Of a stretch of 6,397 nucleotides of DNA, positions 5,853 to 6,397 are shown in pieces; the first letter of the stretch is position 1; every line of letters begins with the position of its first letter. The position numbers and the translations under genes were made by a program. The stretch is taken from positions 1-6,397 of the forward strand of contig JAERRP010000634.1 in the NCBI GenBank assembly GCA_016735415.1, given 5' to 3'. The notes beneath the pieces were generated by a model, which was not told where the DNA came from, ran no database searches, and saw nothing but the letters and a program-made list of their open reading frames with translations. The stretch comes from Desulfobacterales bacterium. GTDB taxonomy: Bacteria; Desulfobacterota; Desulfobacteria; Desulfobacterales; UBA5852.

Positions 5853-6083
5853 TCATACACCGGCCATCAGGATACCGCAATCCTCGCAACGGTAGTGGAC
5901 GCCTGCGTTGTCCACCGCCAGGGTCTCGAAATCGTAACGCCGCTGTCCGCTGGTTTCGTAACATTCCGGACAGGGGCCGCCGTCGAGTTCATCCGCCCTG
6001 ATGGTCAAATGGCAGTGCCGGCAGCGCAACCGCAGGGCGGGCGCATCCAGCAACAGGAGATTGCGGTGGGGGCAAGACGGCAT
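5853..6083 (-). CDS. Small zinc-ribbon protein with three CxxC pairs
   Basis: This 76-residue soluble protein has cysteine pairs CRHC (21-24), CPEC (38-41) and CEDC (66-69), plus CPH at 4-6. The layout is that of one or two zinc ribbons. The conserved-looking core CRHCHLTIRADELDGGPCPEC binds metal between the first two pairs; the third pair, YRCEDCGI, probably joins with CPH or completes a second site. I do not know its function; such proteins often bind nucleic acid or act as small redox or metal-carrier proteins. The start at 6083 has only a weak purine-rich upstream stretch. It follows the 42-codon ORF by 42 bp and precedes arfB by 69 bp, so the three are probably co-transcribed. Confidence 0.8.
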   Translation of the reverse strand: MPSCPHRNLLLLDAPALRLRCRHCHLTIRADELDGGPCPECYETSGQRRYDFETLAVDNAGVHYRCEDCGILMAGV

Positions 6084-6125
6084 TCAATCGGTTCTTTTCG
6101 CTTGACGGAGGGTTATCGTTAAATA

Positions 6126-6254
6126 TCAGGATACAGGGGCCTCGTTGGCCCCATCGGTTCGCTTCCGCTCAGTCAAAACTTTATGCCGGCGGGCAACCGC
6201 TTCGGAGGCCGTGGCCAATATCTGTCGAACTTCAATATGGGCTTGAGTACTCAT
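6126..6254 (-). CDS. Small 42-residue ORF translationally coupled to the upstream gene
   Basis: ATG at 6252-6254 overlaps the TGA of the upstream gene as ATGA and is preceded by AGGGAG at 5-bp spacing, the normal layout of a coupled operon gene. The product begins MSTQAHIEVRQILATASEAV, is charged and helical in its first 32 residues, and ends in a short polar tail. It has no membrane segment, no Cys and no domain that I recognise. A perfect GGGGCC/GGCCCC hairpin lies in its last codons. The coupling and ribosome binding site are strong positional evidence for translation; without homologues the function is unknown. Confidence 0.55.
   Translation of the reverse strand: MSTQAHIEVRQILATASEAVARRHKVLTERKRTDGANEAPVS
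6136..6152 (-). other. GGGGCC/GGCCCC hairpin in the end of the 42-codon ORF
   Basis: A perfect 6 bp GC stem with a 5-base loop (AACGA on the minus strand) ends 8 bases before the stop codon of the small ORF. The sequence after it, TGTATCCTGATATTTAACG, is only moderately T-rich, so termination here would be partial at best. Confidence 0.4.
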
Positions 6255-6397
6255 TTTTTCTCCCTGGTTGCAAGCGTTAACATGCGTTCTTTTTTAAAAC
6301 GAATGACCGCATTGTATTCCGCCCCGCTGAAAATAAAATGGATGCCGCAGATTCGGGCCGCGGCCGTAACGGAGATATGCGAGACAACTCCCTGGAC
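6251..6397 (-). CDS. C-terminal 48 codons of an unrecognised protein, cut by the right edge
   Basis: The minus strand is open from the right edge to a TGA at 6251-6253 that overlaps the next ATG by ATGA. The visible end includes GVVSHISVTAAARICGIHF and closes with a basic tail (RFKKERMLTLATREKK). It has alternating hydrophobic strands but no motif that I can assign. The overlap with the small ORF and the GC-rich third positions favour this frame. A competing plus-strand frame starting at ATG 6282 is also open to the edge but has no ribosome binding site. The body of the gene is outside the window. Confidence 0.6.
   Translation of the reverse strand, partial: VQGVVSHISVTAAARICGIHFIFSGAEYNAVIRFKKERMLTLATREKK

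Noticed and set aside
6282..6397. Plus-strand ORF starting at ATG 6282 and open to the right edge
   Set aside because: It lacks a Shine-Dalgarno sequence and overlaps a minus-strand frame with an ATGA coupling; it is too short in the window to weigh further.

Overview
All the genes I can support in this 6.4 kb window lie on the minus strand, so transcription runs from the right edge to the left edge. The mix of an 8-iron ferredoxin-type DUF362 protein, small zinc-ribbon and ribosome-rescue genes, and GC-rich coding on the right suggests an anaerobic Desulfobacterota-like (deltaproteobacterial, perhaps Desulfosarcina-type) bacterium. That placement is an inference from gene content and sequence style; nothing here is a taxonomic marker.

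Right part (about 4900-6397), in order of transcription: the last 48 codons of an unrecognised gene; a 42-codon ORF that overlaps it by ATGA; a 76-residue protein with three CxxC pairs (a zinc ribbon); an ArfB/YaeJ ribosome-rescue peptidyl-tRNA hydrolase with an intact GGQ loop; a 90-residue protein with two membrane helices and a GTG start; a short stretch that reads as the C-terminal end of a glycerophosphodiester phosphodiesterase with no body; and a DUF362 protein with two [4Fe-4S] motifs. Spacing is short (0-100 bp), and GC-rich hairpins sit in several of the gaps.

Middle part (about 2680-3820): a structured intergenic stretch of about 230 bp is followed by an endonuclease/exonuclease/phosphatase (EEP) family phosphodiesterase. 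This gene has a very strong Shine-Dalgarno sequence directly after a perfect hairpin. A 62 bp gap leads to the next gene.

Left part (1-2680): an aminoglycoside/choline-kinase-like phosphotransferase, then a GC-rich, hairpin-containing spacer that holds a doubtful 57-codon ORF, then a more AT-rich gene for a family 2 glycosyltransferase with a helical N-terminal extension of about 185 residues. The glycosyltransferase gene runs off the left edge. The phosphotransferase and glycosyltransferase could act on the same sugar or polyol, but only their adjacency suggests this.

I found no tRNA, rRNA, CRISPR array, transposase or phage gene. I did not find a convincing new defence or metabolic system. 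The observations most worth checking are the phosphodiesterase scar, the hairpin beside the EEP ribosome binding site, the four-codon leader ORF before the phosphotransferase, and the 42-codon coupled ORF.
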